DNA from: Mycolicibacterium flavescens
GTDB lineage: Bacteria > Actinomycetota > Actinomycetes > Mycobacteriales > Mycobacteriaceae
NCBI GenBank assembly: GCA_900637135.1
Contig: LR134353.1
Coordinates: 5,208,001 to 5,272,000 of the forward strand
Direction of reading: 5' to 3'
DNA length: 64,000 bases
Shown here: one piece after another, positions 1 through 7,930 of the stretch
Numbering within the stretch: position 1 is the stretch's first letter
How the letters are laid out: each line of letters begins with the position of its first letter
Notes under the pieces: model-generated
Database searches by the model: none
What the model was told of the DNA's origin: nothing
What the model saw: only the letters and a program-made list of their open reading frames with translations
Made by a program: the position numbers and the translations under genes

Positions 1-626
1 ATGTCGAAACCCTGCCGCTGCGCGTCGGATTCGAGGCCGGGTGTGCGGATGGCCCCGCAGGCGATCGCGTTGACCCGCACGCCTTTACGGGTCCACGCCG
101 CGGCCATCGACCCGGTCAGGTTGTTCAGCCCGGCCTTGGCCGCGGCGTAGGCCACCGCCTGCGGCATCGCCAGCAGGCTGGCGCCCGAGGAGATGTTGAC
201 GATGGCGCCCTTACCCTGCTTGATCATCGGCTCGACCGCCGCGCGCGACAGGTACCAAGCGCTCGACAGGTTCAGGTCGAGAACGTGCTGCCACTCGTCG
301 TCGGTCCACTTCATGATCGACTTCGTCTCGCCGCCACCGGCGTTGTTCACCAGCACGTCGACGCGACCGAACTCGACCAGCGTCGTGTCGACCAACGCGC
401 GACACGCGTCGGCCCGGGTGACGTCGGTCGGCACCGCCAGCGCGCGGCGGCCCAGCGACTCGATCTCGCTCACGGTGGACTTCAACGGTTCGGCGCGGCG
501 CCCGGCGAGCACGATGTCGGCGCCGCGTTCGGCCAGCGTCAGTGCCGATCCGCGGCCGATGCCGGTTCCGCCACCGGTGATGACGGCGACCCGCCCCTCC
601 ATCGAGAATCTGTCGTTCACGGTCAT
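1..626 (-). CDS. Short-chain dehydrogenase/reductase, 3' end missing
   Basis: Reading the minus strand from the ATG at 626 gives an open frame that runs off the left edge, so the C-terminus is missing. The N-terminus has the Rossmann nucleotide-binding motif TGGGTGIG near residue 18, then NNAGG, a catalytic Ser in NISSGAS, and YAAAK, which are the diagnostic residues of classical SDRs. It therefore probably reduces or oxidises a carbonyl/alcohol with NAD(P)(H); the substrate cannot be read from sequence. The luciferase-like oxidoreductase gene ends 22 bp upstream on the same strand, so the two are likely co-transcribed. Family call is secure, function is not. Confidence 0.88.
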   Translation of the reverse strand, partial: MTVNDRFSMEGRVAVITGGGTGIGRGSALTLAERGADIVLAGRRAEPLKSTVSEIESLGRRALAVPTDVTRADACRALVDTTLVEFGRVDVLVNNAGGGETKSIMKWTDDEWQHVLDLNLSSAWYLSRAAVEPMIKQGKGAIVNISSGASLLAMPQAVAYAAAKAGLNNLTGSMAAAWTRKGVRVNAIACGAIRTPGLESDAQRQGFD

Positions 627-648
627 GCCCTTCCCATTCTGGTGTGGT

Positions 649-1515
649 CTATCGGGTTGCTGGCCAACGGAGTTCGTCGGCCGTGGTGGCGTAACGATCG
701 AGGAAGCTCAGTGTCGTCGACGGGTCGTCGCCATCGCGCCGACCGCCGCCGAGGACGACCCGGTTGAAGCCGAGGTCCCGGTATCGCGAGAGCTTGTCGG
801 GTTTCGGATCGCCCCAGGCCATGACCGTCAGGTCCAGCGCCAACGGATCGCGGCCGGCGTCCTCGGCGGCATGCCGGTAGTCGGCCAATGCCGCACCCAG
901 GTCGCGGAACGCCGCATCGCCGGGCAACCAGCCGTCGGCCCAACCGAGACACTCGCGCGTCCCCCTCGGGCCCGTGGTGGCCGCCAACAGCGGCGGATGT
1001 GGCCGCTGAACCGGCTTGGGATAACTCCATACCGGCCCGAAACTGTAGAACTGCCCGTGGTGTTCGGCCTCGTCGTCGACCCACAGCTTCTTCAGAGCGG
1101 CGACCATGTCGCTCAAGGCGCGGTACCGGTCCTTCCACGCGATCGGACTGCTCGCTTCCAGTTCCGTGCGCATACCCACGCCTACGCCCAGCAGCAGGCG
1201 GCCCCCGCTCATCTGATCCAGCGTCGCGACTTGCTTTGCGAACGTGAATAATTCGCGTTCCAGCGGTAGAGCCACCGAGGTGCCGACCCGCAACGTCCTC
1301 GTCGCCCGCGCAGCGACCGTCAGCGACAGGAAAGGATCCCACATCTGCTTCTGCGCCTCGAGCAGGCCGGCGGGGAGCTGCCCGCGGGCGGCCACCGGGA
1401 TCTGCGGGTGCTCCCCGAGCCACAGCGACTCGAATCCCCGCGACTCGAGCTCGGCAGCGAGCACATCGGCTTCGAGGTCGCGCGGTGTGTTGAGGGAGAC
1501 GAAACCGAGGTCCAC
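649..1515 (-). CDS. LLM class F420-dependent oxidoreductase
   Basis: A protein of 288 residues with the luciferase-like monooxygenase TIM-barrel pattern: an N-terminal DLGFVSLNTP strand, LWLGEHP near residue 35, a central RTLRVGTSV strand, and GVGVGMRTE. Such mycobacterial enzymes usually use cofactor F420 for hydride transfer or act as FMN monooxygenases. Two GTG codons are possible; the inner one (1515) is chosen because it sits 7 nt after AAAGGAG, while the outer one (1521) is only 1 nt away from it. It is divergent from the P450 gene and shares with it a promoter region bearing two palindromes. Substrate unknown. Confidence 0.85.
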   Translation of the reverse strand: MDLGFVSLNTPRDLEADVLAAELESRGFESLWLGEHPQIPVAARGQLPAGLLEAQKQMWDPFLSLTVAARATRTLRVGTSVALPLERELFTFAKQVATLDQMSGGRLLLGVGVGMRTELEASSPIAWKDRYRALSDMVAALKKLWVDDEAEHHGQFYSFGPVWSYPKPVQRPHPPLLAATTGPRGTRECLGWADGWLPGDAAFRDLGAALADYRHAAEDAGRDPLALDLTVMAWGDPKPDKLSRYRDLGFNRVVLGGGRRDGDDPSTTLSFLDRYATTADELRWPATR

Positions 1516-1543
1516 CCTCACGCTCCTTTACGCCGTCGCCATT

Positions 1544-1579
1544 GTGCCATACGATCGTACAGTGCCATACGTTCGTACA
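1544..1579. promoter_or_regulatory. Tandem operator: two TACGNNCGTA palindromes, 18 bp apart
   Basis: Two consecutive 18-bp copies of GTGCCATACGWTCGTACA, differing at one base, occupy the space between the divergent luciferase-like and P450 genes. Each contains a palindromic core, TACGATCGTA (1550-1559) and TACGTTCGTA (1568-1577). Their centres are 18 bp apart, compatible with two repressor dimers on adjacent turns. The same core is found at 4269-4298 and 22280-22289. A TetR-type repressor is the likely reader, but no TetR gene is present in the window. Confidence 0.6.
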
Positions 1580-1611
1580 ACAAGCGCTCGTCTGAGCGGA
1601 AGGCTTTCACC

Positions 1612-2811
1612 GTGACGGCGCCGGTGACCGACGAGCTGTACTACGACCCGTACGACGTGGCGATCGACGTCGATCCGTATCCGGTCTACCGACGGCTGCG
1701 CGACGAAGCGCCGGTGTATTACAACGACAAGTTCGGGTTCTGGGGCCTGAGCCGGTTCGCCGACGTGGAAGCGGCGCTGCGCGACGTCGAGAACCTCAGC
1801 TCCGCCAAGGGTGACATCCTCGAGGTCGTCAAGGCCGAACCGGTGATGCCACTGGGAGTTTTCATCAACGAGGACCCGCCGTTGCACACCGTGCACCGCC
1901 TGTTGGTGTCGCGCGCGTTCACCCCGCGCAAGATGGCGGCCATCGAGGATCAGGTGCGGGCCTTCTGCGCGACGTGTCTCGATCCTTTGCGCGACGGTGA
2001 TCGCTTCGACTTCACCACCGACCTCGGCGCGGAAATGCCTATGCGCGTCATCGGAATGCTGGTCGGTATGCCGGACTCGCTGCAGCGGTCCGTCCGCAGT
2101 GTCGCCGGTCGCCGACTTCGCAACAAACCGGGCCAGCCGTTACCGGTGAGCAAGAACAACTACTTCAACGGCAACATGTTTCGCGACTATGTAGCCTGGC
2201 GCGAGAAGAATCCGTCAGACGATTTGGTCACCGAACTGCTCAACGTGGAGTTCGCCGACGTCGAGGGCACGGTGCGGAGGTTGAGCACCGAGGAGCTGCT
2301 GGTCTTCCTCGGCGTGATCGCCAACGCGGGGACCGAGACGGTGGGGCGGTTGTTCGGTTGGCTGGGCAAGCTGCTCGGCGAGCACCCCGACCAACGACGA
2401 GAGTTGAGCCGTGACCCGCGGTTGATCTCCAATGCCGTCGAGGAGGTGCTGCGCTACGAGCCGCCGGTGCACCATATCGCCCGCTACGCGGCCAACGACG
2501 TTGTGTACCACGGCCAGACGATACCGGCGGGCAGTGCGCTGCTGCTGATGTCCGGTTCGGCGAACCGCGACGACCGCAAGTTCGACGACCCGGACACGTT
2601 CGACGTTCATCGGGTCGCCAACAACCACCTGTCGTTCGGTCGGGGCACGCACTTCTGCCTCGGCGCGTCGCTGGCCCGGGTTGAAGGCCGGGTGGCTCTG
2701 GAGGAGATCCTCAAGCGCTGGCCCGACTGGACGATCGACATCGACAACGCCGTGCGGGCGCCGACGGCGACGGTGCGCGGCTGGGACTCGATGCCGGCGG
2801 TGCTCGGCTGA
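1612..2811 (+). CDS. Cytochrome P450
   Basis: The 399-residue protein shows all P450 landmarks: the I-helix oxygen-activation motif ANAGTET, the K-helix ExxR in EEVLRYEP, and the heme-thiolate loop FGRGTHFCLG whose Cys ligates heme. Length and absence of a membrane anchor fit a soluble bacterial class I P450 that needs a ferredoxin and ferredoxin reductase, neither of which is in the window. The GTG start follows GGAAGG by 8 nt; an upstream ATG would run through the operator and the divergent gene, so it was rejected. It shares a regulatory region with the luciferase-like oxidoreductase. Probable role: hydroxylation of a hydrophobic substrate such as a lipid, steroid or terpenoid; the substrate is inference. 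Confidence 0.93.
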   Translation: MTAPVTDELYYDPYDVAIDVDPYPVYRRLRDEAPVYYNDKFGFWGLSRFADVEAALRDVENLSSAKGDILEVVKAEPVMPLGVFINEDPPLHTVHRLLVSRAFTPRKMAAIEDQVRAFCATCLDPLRDGDRFDFTTDLGAEMPMRVIGMLVGMPDSLQRSVRSVAGRRLRNKPGQPLPVSKNNYFNGNMFRDYVAWREKNPSDDLVTELLNVEFADVEGTVRRLSTEELLVFLGVIANAGTETVGRLFGWLGKLLGEHPDQRRELSRDPRLISNAVEEVLRYEPPVHHIARYAANDVVYHGQTIPAGSALLLMSGSANRDDRKFDDPDTFDVHRVANNHLSFGRGTHFCLGASLARVEGRVALEEILKRWPDWTIDIDNAVRAPTATVRGWDSMPAVLG

Positions 2812-2825
2812 GGCTTTCGGTCCGC

Positions 2826-2881
2826 CGATTGTGCGTTCAGCGACGCGATCCGCCGGGAACGCGTCGCGGAATGCACAATCG
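2826..2881. terminator. Long stem-loop between convergent genes
   Basis: Arms 2826-2847 and 2860-2881 are inverted repeats of 22 bases with 20 matches and a 12-base loop, located between the stops of the P450 (plus) and an SDR (minus). There is no clear U-tract. Position suggests a bidirectional terminator or mRNA 3'-end stabiliser. Confidence 0.55.
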
Positions 2882-2891
2882 GTGCGTGGCG

Positions 2892-3680
2892 TCAGCGCCG
2901 AGAACGGCCCGCCGGTAGGTTGAGCCGGCTGTCGGGGGTTTCGAGCTCGGCGAATTGCATTGGCCATGCGTCTCTTCCGTGCTCAACAACCCAGCACGAC
3001 CCGCTGGCGTCCAGCGGCGCCGTCGCTGCGATGACGACCGCGTCGGCGCTGGCCTCCGGTTCCATCACCGGTACCCCGATTCCTTCGACCAGCGCGCGGC
3101 GGTCGCCGAGGGCACCCGTCTCGGTGATGCCCGGGCAGATCGTGTGTACCGCGATGCGCTCCGCGGCGAGGTTCGGAGCCACGGAACGCATCAGGCCGAC
3201 CACGGCGTGCTTGCCGAGCGCATACACCGGATCGGGGTGCCACGGCATCAGGCCGGCCAGCGATGCGGTCGCCAGGATAGCGCGGTCGGCGACGCCGAGG
3301 GAACGCATCGTGCGCACGGCGGTGACCATGCCGAACACCACGCCGTCGAGATTGACTCCCAACGACTTTCGGTAGTCGGCGAGGTCGAGCACACCGATGT
3401 CACCCGACCACCTGATCGTGATGCCGGCGTTCAACAGCGCGAGATCCAGCCCGCCGAGCTCCTCGGCGCACCGCGCGAACGCAGTCACCACCTGATCAGG
3501 GTCGGCGACATCGCACGCCAGCGCCAGCCCGCCCAACGGATCGGCCACGGCATGTGCGGCGGCGCCGTCGATGTCGAGCACGCAGACCCGCATACCTTCG
3601 GCCGAAAGCCGTTGGGCGGCGGCGCGACCGATACCCGATCCGCCGCCGGTGATCAGCGCGACGCGCCCGGCCAGCTGCAT
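2892..3680 (-). CDS. Short-chain dehydrogenase/reductase
   Basis: A classical SDR of 262 residues: nucleotide-binding TGGGSGIG near residue 11, NAGI in the fourth strand and YALGK as the catalytic Tyr/Lys pair. NAD(P)-dependent oxidation or reduction of an alcohol/ketone is expected. The ATG at 3680 lies 7 nt after the stop of the SnoaL-like gene and directly precedes the Rossmann strand, so longer starts were rejected. It is co-directional with the SnoaL-like gene and probably under the same operator pair at 4267-4300, which links it to the P450 cluster. Substrate unknown. Confidence 0.88.
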   Translation of the reverse strand: MQLAGRVALITGGGSGIGRAAAQRLSAEGMRVCVLDIDGAAAHAVADPLGGLALACDVADPDQVVTAFARCAEELGGLDLALLNAGITIRWSGDIGVLDLADYRKSLGVNLDGVVFGMVTAVRTMRSLGVADRAILATASLAGLMPWHPDPVYALGKHAVVGLMRSVAPNLAAERIAVHTICPGITETGALGDRRALVEGIGVPVMEPEASADAVVIAATAPLDASGSCWVVEHGRDAWPMQFAELETPDSRLNLPAGRSRR

Positions 3681-3687
3681 CAGCGCC

Positions 3688-4245
3688 TCACCACCGGTCG
3701 ACGGGCTCGCTGTCGATCTGCAGCGGACGCGCATAGGACAGGTCGGTGCGGTCCCACTTGCCCTTGATGAAGCCCTTCACCGCTCCGGAGGCCAGCACCG
3801 ACGAGTCGCCCTGCATCATCCACTCGATAGTGCAACGCCGCAGCGCGATTTTCCACGCCCCGTCGCGGCGCTCGAGGCGGTCGAGATAGCGCCCGCCCAT
3901 CAGCGCGACCACCTTGCCGCCCTTGGCCCGCATCGAGCCCATCACGTAACTCTCGGCATGGGCGACGTCACCGTCGATCTCGCAGGTGTGGGTGGTGATG
4001 TTGTGCAGGTGGTCCTCGAACACGGCGCTGTGGGCGTCGTTGGCGTACTCGGCATACTCGGCGCCGACCTTCACCACCGGACCGTGTTCGTCGACACCGT
4101 CGGAGAAGTAGACGCTCGACATCAGGTCGGCGTCGTGGCGGTCGTGGCCGCGGGCCTGATTCATCACGCAGTCCAGGATTGCGATCCGGTCCTCGACGTA
4201 CTGCAGCCGGCTGCGCAACTGGGTGAGATCGTCGGCGGTGGTCAT
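3688..4245 (-). CDS. SnoaL-like / nuclear transport factor 2-like protein
   Basis: A protein of 185 residues with the pattern of the SnoaL_4 branch: an N-terminal helix with RIAILDCVMNQARGHDRHD, YFSDGVDEHG, a THTCEIDGDVA strand and WMMQGDSSV near the C-terminus. This cone-shaped fold occurs in small hydratases, isomerases and dehydrases, often of polycyclic or steroid-like substrates, but many members have no known activity. The ATG at 4245 follows GGAAGGGG; the upstream ATG (4284) would overlap the palindromic operators. First gene of a probable two-gene operon with the downstream SDR. Confidence 0.75.
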   Translation of the reverse strand: MTTADDLTQLRSRLQYVEDRIAILDCVMNQARGHDRHDADLMSSVYFSDGVDEHGPVVKVGAEYAEYANDAHSAVFEDHLHNITTHTCEIDGDVAHAESYVMGSMRAKGGKVVALMGGRYLDRLERRDGAWKIALRRCTIEWMMQGDSSVLASGAVKGFIKGKWDRTDLSYARPLQIDSEPVDRW

Positions 4246-4266
4246 GGGGGCCCCTTCCGTGGCATC

Positions 4267-4300
4267 TATACGGCCGTACAGCACGTTATACGATCGTATA
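4267..4300. promoter_or_regulatory. Operator pair with TACGNNCGTA cores
   Basis: Two palindromes, TACGGCCGTA (4269-4278) and TACGATCGTA (4289-4298, extendable to TATACGATCGTATA), have centres 20 bp apart. They lie just upstream of the SnoaL-like gene and between it and the divergent nitroreductase. The cores match those in front of the P450 and fadD, so these genes probably form one regulon. Confidence 0.6.
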
Positions 4301-4370
4301 GCGTCGCCTCAACGGGCTCGCCTTTCCCGATAAGGTCGTCGGGCAGGAGCAGGACGCCGAACGGAGGAGC

Positions 4371-5039
4371 ATGTCGCAGCCCACCAACGATGTCTGGGAG
4401 ACGCTGGCGACCGCGCGGGCGATCCGCCGGTTCACCGACGAGCCCGTCGACGCGGCGACACTTGACCGCTGCCTAGAGGCCGCGACCTGGGCTCCGAACG
4501 GCGCCAATGCGCAGCTGTGGCGGTTCGTCGTGCTCGACTCCCCCGAACAGCGGGCCGTCGTCGCACAGGCCGCACAGGCGGCGTTGCGGTCCATCGAGTC
4601 GATCTACGGTATGAGCCGGCCTGCCGACGACGACAACAGCCGGACCGGCCGAAACAACCGCGCTACGTACGAACTTCACGACCGTGCCGGCGAACTCACC
4701 TCGGTGCTCTTCACCGCGTTCCGCAATGAGTTCTCGTCCGAGTTCCTGCAGGGCGGGTCGATCTTCCCCGCGATGCAGAACTTCTACCTGGCCGCTCGCG
4801 CGCAGGGCCTCGGGGCGTGCTTCACCAGCTGGGCGTCCTACGAGGGCGAGAACCTGATCCGCGCGGCGGTCGGCGTGCCCGACGAGTGGGCGCTGGCCGG
4901 GCACATCGTCGTGGGCGGGCCCCGCGGCAAGCACGGCCCGGTACGTCGGCGGCCCATCTCCGACGTCGTGTTTCGGAACCACTGGGACGCCGGCCGCAGC
5001 GACATCATCTACGGCGCCGGCGCCCGCAAGCGCTCGTAG
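4371..5039 (+). CDS. Nitroreductase family protein
   Basis: The 222-residue protein has the N-terminal ARAIRRFTDEPVD and APNGANAQLWRF signatures of FMN-binding nitroreductases, and a C-terminal GARKRS tail. Family members reduce nitro groups, quinones, enones or, in related lineages, dehalogenate or desaturate substrates using NAD(P)H. A clean GGAGG lies 9 nt before the ATG. It is divergent from the SnoaL-like/SDR operon across the operator pair. A second, only distantly similar nitroreductase is encoded at 7931-8596. Confidence 0.9.
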   Translation: MSQPTNDVWETLATARAIRRFTDEPVDAATLDRCLEAATWAPNGANAQLWRFVVLDSPEQRAVVAQAAQAALRSIESIYGMSRPADDDNSRTGRNNRATYELHDRAGELTSVLFTAFRNEFSSEFLQGGSIFPAMQNFYLAARAQGLGACFTSWASYEGENLIRAAVGVPDEWALAGHIVVGGPRGKHGPVRRRPISDVVFRNHWDAGRSDIIYGAGARKRS

Positions 5040-5044
5040 GTTCC

Positions 5045-5109
5045 CCGCGAGCGACCGTGTCTGCCCCGCGACACGCCGCGCATCGGCGACATTGCGCGGT
5101 CGCTCGCGG
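5045..5109. repeat. Dispersed stem-loop repeat, copy 1
   Basis: Perfect 13-base arms CCGCGAGCGACCG (5045-5057) and CGGTCGCTCGCGG (5097-5109) enclose a conserved middle with GTGTCTG and CGCGACACGCCGCGCA. A near-identical element sits at 14295-14358. This copy lies between convergent genes, consistent with a transcription terminator that also behaves as a dispersed repeat. Confidence 0.7.
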
Positions 5110-5119
5110 CCGAAAGCCC

Positions 5120-5986
5120 TCAGACCGCTACCGCCAGCCGAGCCGCGGGATGCAACCACTCTGCGACATTGCGGACATAATCCTTGAACGCATCCAGCCG
5201 CGACGGATCGTCCTTGATCTGCCAGCCGGGCCGCTCGGTCACGAACGACGGTGCACCGCAGTCGATATCCCAGTTGTAGTCGGCGAAGTGATGGAACGTC
5301 GACTGCGCGACGGCCCGGCCCATCGGGCTACCGTCCGGAGCGCGCTCACCGTCGACCAGAACTGCGAGATTGAACACCCTGCCGGTCGTCGCACTCCGCC
5401 CCTGCGCGAGCACGGTGGCGTTCGGCACGCCGTCCGCCGAGACCAGCCCCTCATGCGGATGCGCGGGAAACCACTCGATCCGACCGCTGGCGGTGCGAGC
5501 GGTGCGAAGCAGCTCATGCGCCGGTTCGGACGTCAACACCCGCTGGTAGTCCCCGTTGGCGCCCGAGTGGTAGTTGGGCCACGAGATGGCGGGGGTGTCC
5601 CGATCGTCGCACATCGTCTCCGGATCGATTGTCGCGTCGTGAAACTCGTTGACGAGCCCGAGTGAGCCGAGCCGGTTGAGGCAACAGCCGAGGTCCTGGT
5701 GGTCACGCGCGGTGAGGACACCACCGCCCGCGGAACGGAAGCGCATGATCGCCGAGGCATCGGCCTCGGTCAGCCCGTTCCCGACGTCGACGGCCATCAG
5801 CCACAGTTGGTCATAGCCGAGCTGGTCGAGGTGGCTGAGCACCGGATCGTCGTCGCCGTCGACCCGGTTGCGCGCGACCACCTCGTGGCCTGCGGCGCGC
5901 AAGTCGTCGGCCAGCATCGAGAACCTGGAGACGTCCCAGTCCTCAGGATGAGCGCAGATCGTCGTCTGCAACAGAATTCTGGACAT
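5120..5986 (-). CDS. Hypothetical protein, possibly ThuA/GATase1-like
   Basis: A protein of 288 residues with no signal peptide or membrane segment. The N-terminal half alternates strands and helices (RILLQTTI, DQLWLMAVDVG, GGGVLTARDHQDLG), which recalls the flavodoxin-like fold of ThuA or class I glutamine amidotransferase-like proteins. No catalytic triad can be assigned with confidence. It is the last gene of a probable operon headed by the ECF sigma factor, starting 6 nt after the cupin gene. The fold assignment is a guess; the gene itself is well supported by frame, context and ribosome binding site GGAGTGA. Confidence 0.6.
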   Translation of the reverse strand: MSRILLQTTICAHPEDWDVSRFSMLADDLRAAGHEVVARNRVDGDDDPVLSHLDQLGYDQLWLMAVDVGNGLTEADASAIMRFRSAGGGVLTARDHQDLGCCLNRLGSLGLVNEFHDATIDPETMCDDRDTPAISWPNYHSGANGDYQRVLTSEPAHELLRTARTASGRIEWFPAHPHEGLVSADGVPNATVLAQGRSATTGRVFNLAVLVDGERAPDGSPMGRAVAQSTFHHFADYNWDIDCGAPSFVTERPGWQIKDDPSRLDAFKDYVRNVAEWLHPAARLAVAV

Positions 5987-5992
5987 CGGAAG

Positions 5993-6418
5993 TCACTCCT
6001 GCACAGTGGGTTCGGCGGGCACCCGCAAGTGCCTGCGCGCTGCGAGTTCTGCTTCGTCGACCAGCACCAGCATCGGCTGATCGGGAACGCAGAGCATCGT
6101 CACGGTGAAACGACAGCGCATGTCGTCGCGGTTGTTGGCATCGGAGTAGTGGATGACGTCGCCGCCGGGTTCCCAGAACGCCTCACCGGCCCGGATCACC
6201 CGCGGCGGTCGGCCTTCCAGCTCGAACAGCATCTCGCCTTCGAGCATGTACCCGAACGCGGGACCACCGGGGTGGCGATGTGGTGGGGCGCCGGGGCTTC
6301 CCGGCGGGTAGTCGACGACGACGGTCATCGCGTGCGCGTCCGCGGGGATGAACGGCGGCTGCGCCTCCTGCACAACGGTCAGAGCGCTCTCCCACGAGTT
6401 GTCCTGCTTTTCAGTCAT
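5993..6418 (-). CDS. Cupin domain protein
   Basis: The 141-residue single-domain cupin carries the first cupin motif, PPHRHPGGPAFGYMLEGE, with two His and a Glu as probable metal ligands, and a second motif around EPGGDVIHYSDA with the final His. Cupins of this size are often metal-dependent isomerases, dioxygenases or sensors. The second of two ATGs is chosen because it is 7 nt from GGAGGAG. It lies in the operon SigH-like factor, SDR, cupin, hypothetical. Confidence 0.82.
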   Translation of the reverse strand: MTEKQDNSWESALTVVQEAQPPFIPADAHAMTVVVDYPPGSPGAPPHRHPGGPAFGYMLEGEMLFELEGRPPRVIRAGEAFWEPGGDVIHYSDANNRDDMRCRFTVTMLCVPDQPMLVLVDEAELAARRHLRVPAEPTVQE

Positions 6419-6442
6419 TGTCATTCTCCTCCAGTCGTTATG

Positions 6443-7165
6443 TCAGGTGGACGAGCCGCCACCGTCGACGTGCAATACCGAGCCGGTGATGAAGCTCGCG
6501 CGTGGTGAGGCCAAAAACAGCACCGCCTCGGCGATCTCCCGGGGCTTCGCCGTGCGCCCCAGCGGCAGCGCGCGGCCGAGCTCTTCGTTGGTCTCACCCC
6601 ATTCAGCCTCGACGCCTTCGGTTTTCGTGGGGCCGGGGGCGACGCTGTTGACACGGACACCGCCGGGCCCGAACTCGGCGGCCCAGGTACGGGTCAGCGA
6701 CTCGACGGCGGCCTTGGACGCGCTGTAAACGCCCGCTCCCGGCACACCTTTGGACGCGACCATCGTCGTGACGTTGACGATCGAACCGTGTCCGCGCTGG
6801 AGCATCCCGGGCACCAGACCCGCAGCCAGGAAGTACGAACCGCGCACGTTGGTGTCGAAGGTCAGCTCGAACGCGCCGACCTGCTGGTCGACGGTCGTCG
6901 CGGCCGGGAAGGCGGCGGCGTTGTTGACCAGGATGTCGACGTCGCCGGCCTGCTCGAGCAGCGACGTGACCGAATCCATGTCCGAGAGGTCGGCCTGGAC
7001 GAAGCGCACGTTGCCCTCGATGTCCGATGCGGCCCGCTTCCCCCGTTCACGGTCGCGGCCGGTGATGATCACGGCGGCTCCCTCGCGCGCGAACAGCCGC
7101 GCGCACGCGAGCCCGATCCCGGCCGTGCCGCCGGTGATCAATGCGTTCTTGTAAGCCAGTTCCAT
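6443..7165 (-). CDS. Short-chain dehydrogenase/reductase
   Basis: The 240-residue SDR has TGGTAGIG for cofactor binding, NNAAAF, and YSASK as catalytic residues, ending with TGSVLHVDGGGSST, typical of FabG-like proteins. The ATG at 7165 lies 13 nt after the sigma factor stop with GGAGAA in between; the longer reading would overlap the sigma gene. Being directly behind the sigma factor it is probably part of its regulon. Substrate unknown. Confidence 0.88.
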   Translation of the reverse strand: MELAYKNALITGGTAGIGLACARLFAREGAAVIITGRDRERGKRAASDIEGNVRFVQADLSDMDSVTSLLEQAGDVDILVNNAAAFPAATTVDQQVGAFELTFDTNVRGSYFLAAGLVPGMLQRGHGSIVNVTTMVASKGVPGAGVYSASKAAVESLTRTWAAEFGPGGVRVNSVAPGPTKTEGVEAEWGETNEELGRALPLGRTAKPREIAEAVLFLASPRASFITGSVLHVDGGGSST

Positions 7166-7178
7166 TGCTGTTCTCCGA

Positions 7179-7787
7179 TCAGGCGATGCAGGTTTCGAGG
7201 GTTTCCGCGCGGTCGTGCGCGAGATGGGCCAGCGCGATGCGCATCCGCTGCCTGGCACGCGAGATCCGCGACATCACGGTGCCCATCGGGATGTCGAGGA
7301 TCCTGGCCGTCTCGGCGTAGGTGTATCCCTCGACGTCGGCGTAGTACAAAACCTCGCGGAAGCCCTCCGGCATCGCGGCCATCGCGGCTTTGACGTCACC
7401 GTGGGGCAGGGCGTCGAGCACCTCGACCTCGGCCGAGCGCAGGCCGCCGGGCTGGTGTTTGGCGCAATCGAACAACTCGCCTTCGGTCATGTTGTCCGCG
7501 GGAACTTCGGTCACGCGACGTTGTTTGCAGCGGTGCGCGCTGACCCAGCGGTTGTAGAGGATGCGGAACAGCCACGCCTTGAGGTTGCTGCCCTCCCGGA
7601 AGGACTCGAACCCGCTGTAGGCGTGTAGGAGCGCGTCCTGCAGCAGGTCCTCGGCATCCGCGTCGTTGCGGGCCAGCCGGCGAGCACCCCGCGCCAGCAC
7701 CTCGAACAGTGGTTGAACGTCGCGGGCGAACCGCGCGGCGAGTTCTGGGTCCGGGGCGGTCCTGGCGGGAAGGGACGTGATGGTCAT
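7179..7787 (-). CDS. ECF RNA polymerase sigma factor, SigH/SigR-like
   Basis: A sigma factor of 202 residues with region 2 (NDADAEDLLQDALLHAYSGF, then NLKAWLFRILYNRWV) and region 4 (LPHGDVKAAMAAMPEGFREV, YTYAETARILDIPMGTVMSR). Strings such as GLRSAEVE and YYADVEGYTY closely resemble M. tuberculosis SigH, the oxidative and heat stress factor. SigH is normally paired with a zinc anti-sigma factor (RshA) encoded next to it. No HxxxCxxC protein is seen here, so control must be different or in trans. ATG at 7787 follows GAGGAG. First gene of a likely operon with SDR, cupin and a hypothetical gene. Confidence 0.88.
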   Translation of the reverse strand: MTITSLPARTAPDPELAARFARDVQPLFEVLARGARRLARNDADAEDLLQDALLHAYSGFESFREGSNLKAWLFRILYNRWVSAHRCKQRRVTEVPADNMTEGELFDCAKHQPGGLRSAEVEVLDALPHGDVKAAMAAMPEGFREVLYYADVEGYTYAETARILDIPMGTVMSRISRARQRMRIALAHLAHDRAETLETCIA

Positions 7788-7846
7788 GATCCGATCTCCT
7801 CGAGTCGCGGGTGTCACGACTCACGTTCGTCGCCGCCGAGACAAAG

Positions 7847-7869
7847 GGGACCCTTGAAAACCCGTAGTC
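7847..7869 (-). promoter_or_regulatory. Candidate promoter motif upstream of the sigma gene
   Basis: On the minus strand this reads GACTACGGGTTTTCAAGGGT and ends about 60 nt before the sigma factor ATG. Eighteen of 23 positions match a second copy at 8680-8702, which lies in the same orientation upstream of the nitroreductase. It may be an ECF-type promoter or an activator site; assignment is tentative. Confidence 0.35.
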
Positions 7870-7930
7870 CGATCGTCCGTAGTCCGTAGCGCGGACCGGG
7901 GGTATTGCGGCCGCCGATCGGCGGGCCGGG

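Noticed and set aside
1408-1611. N-terminal extension of the P450
   Set aside because: It reads antisense through the luciferase-like gene and across the operator repeats; P450 similarity begins right after GTG 1612.
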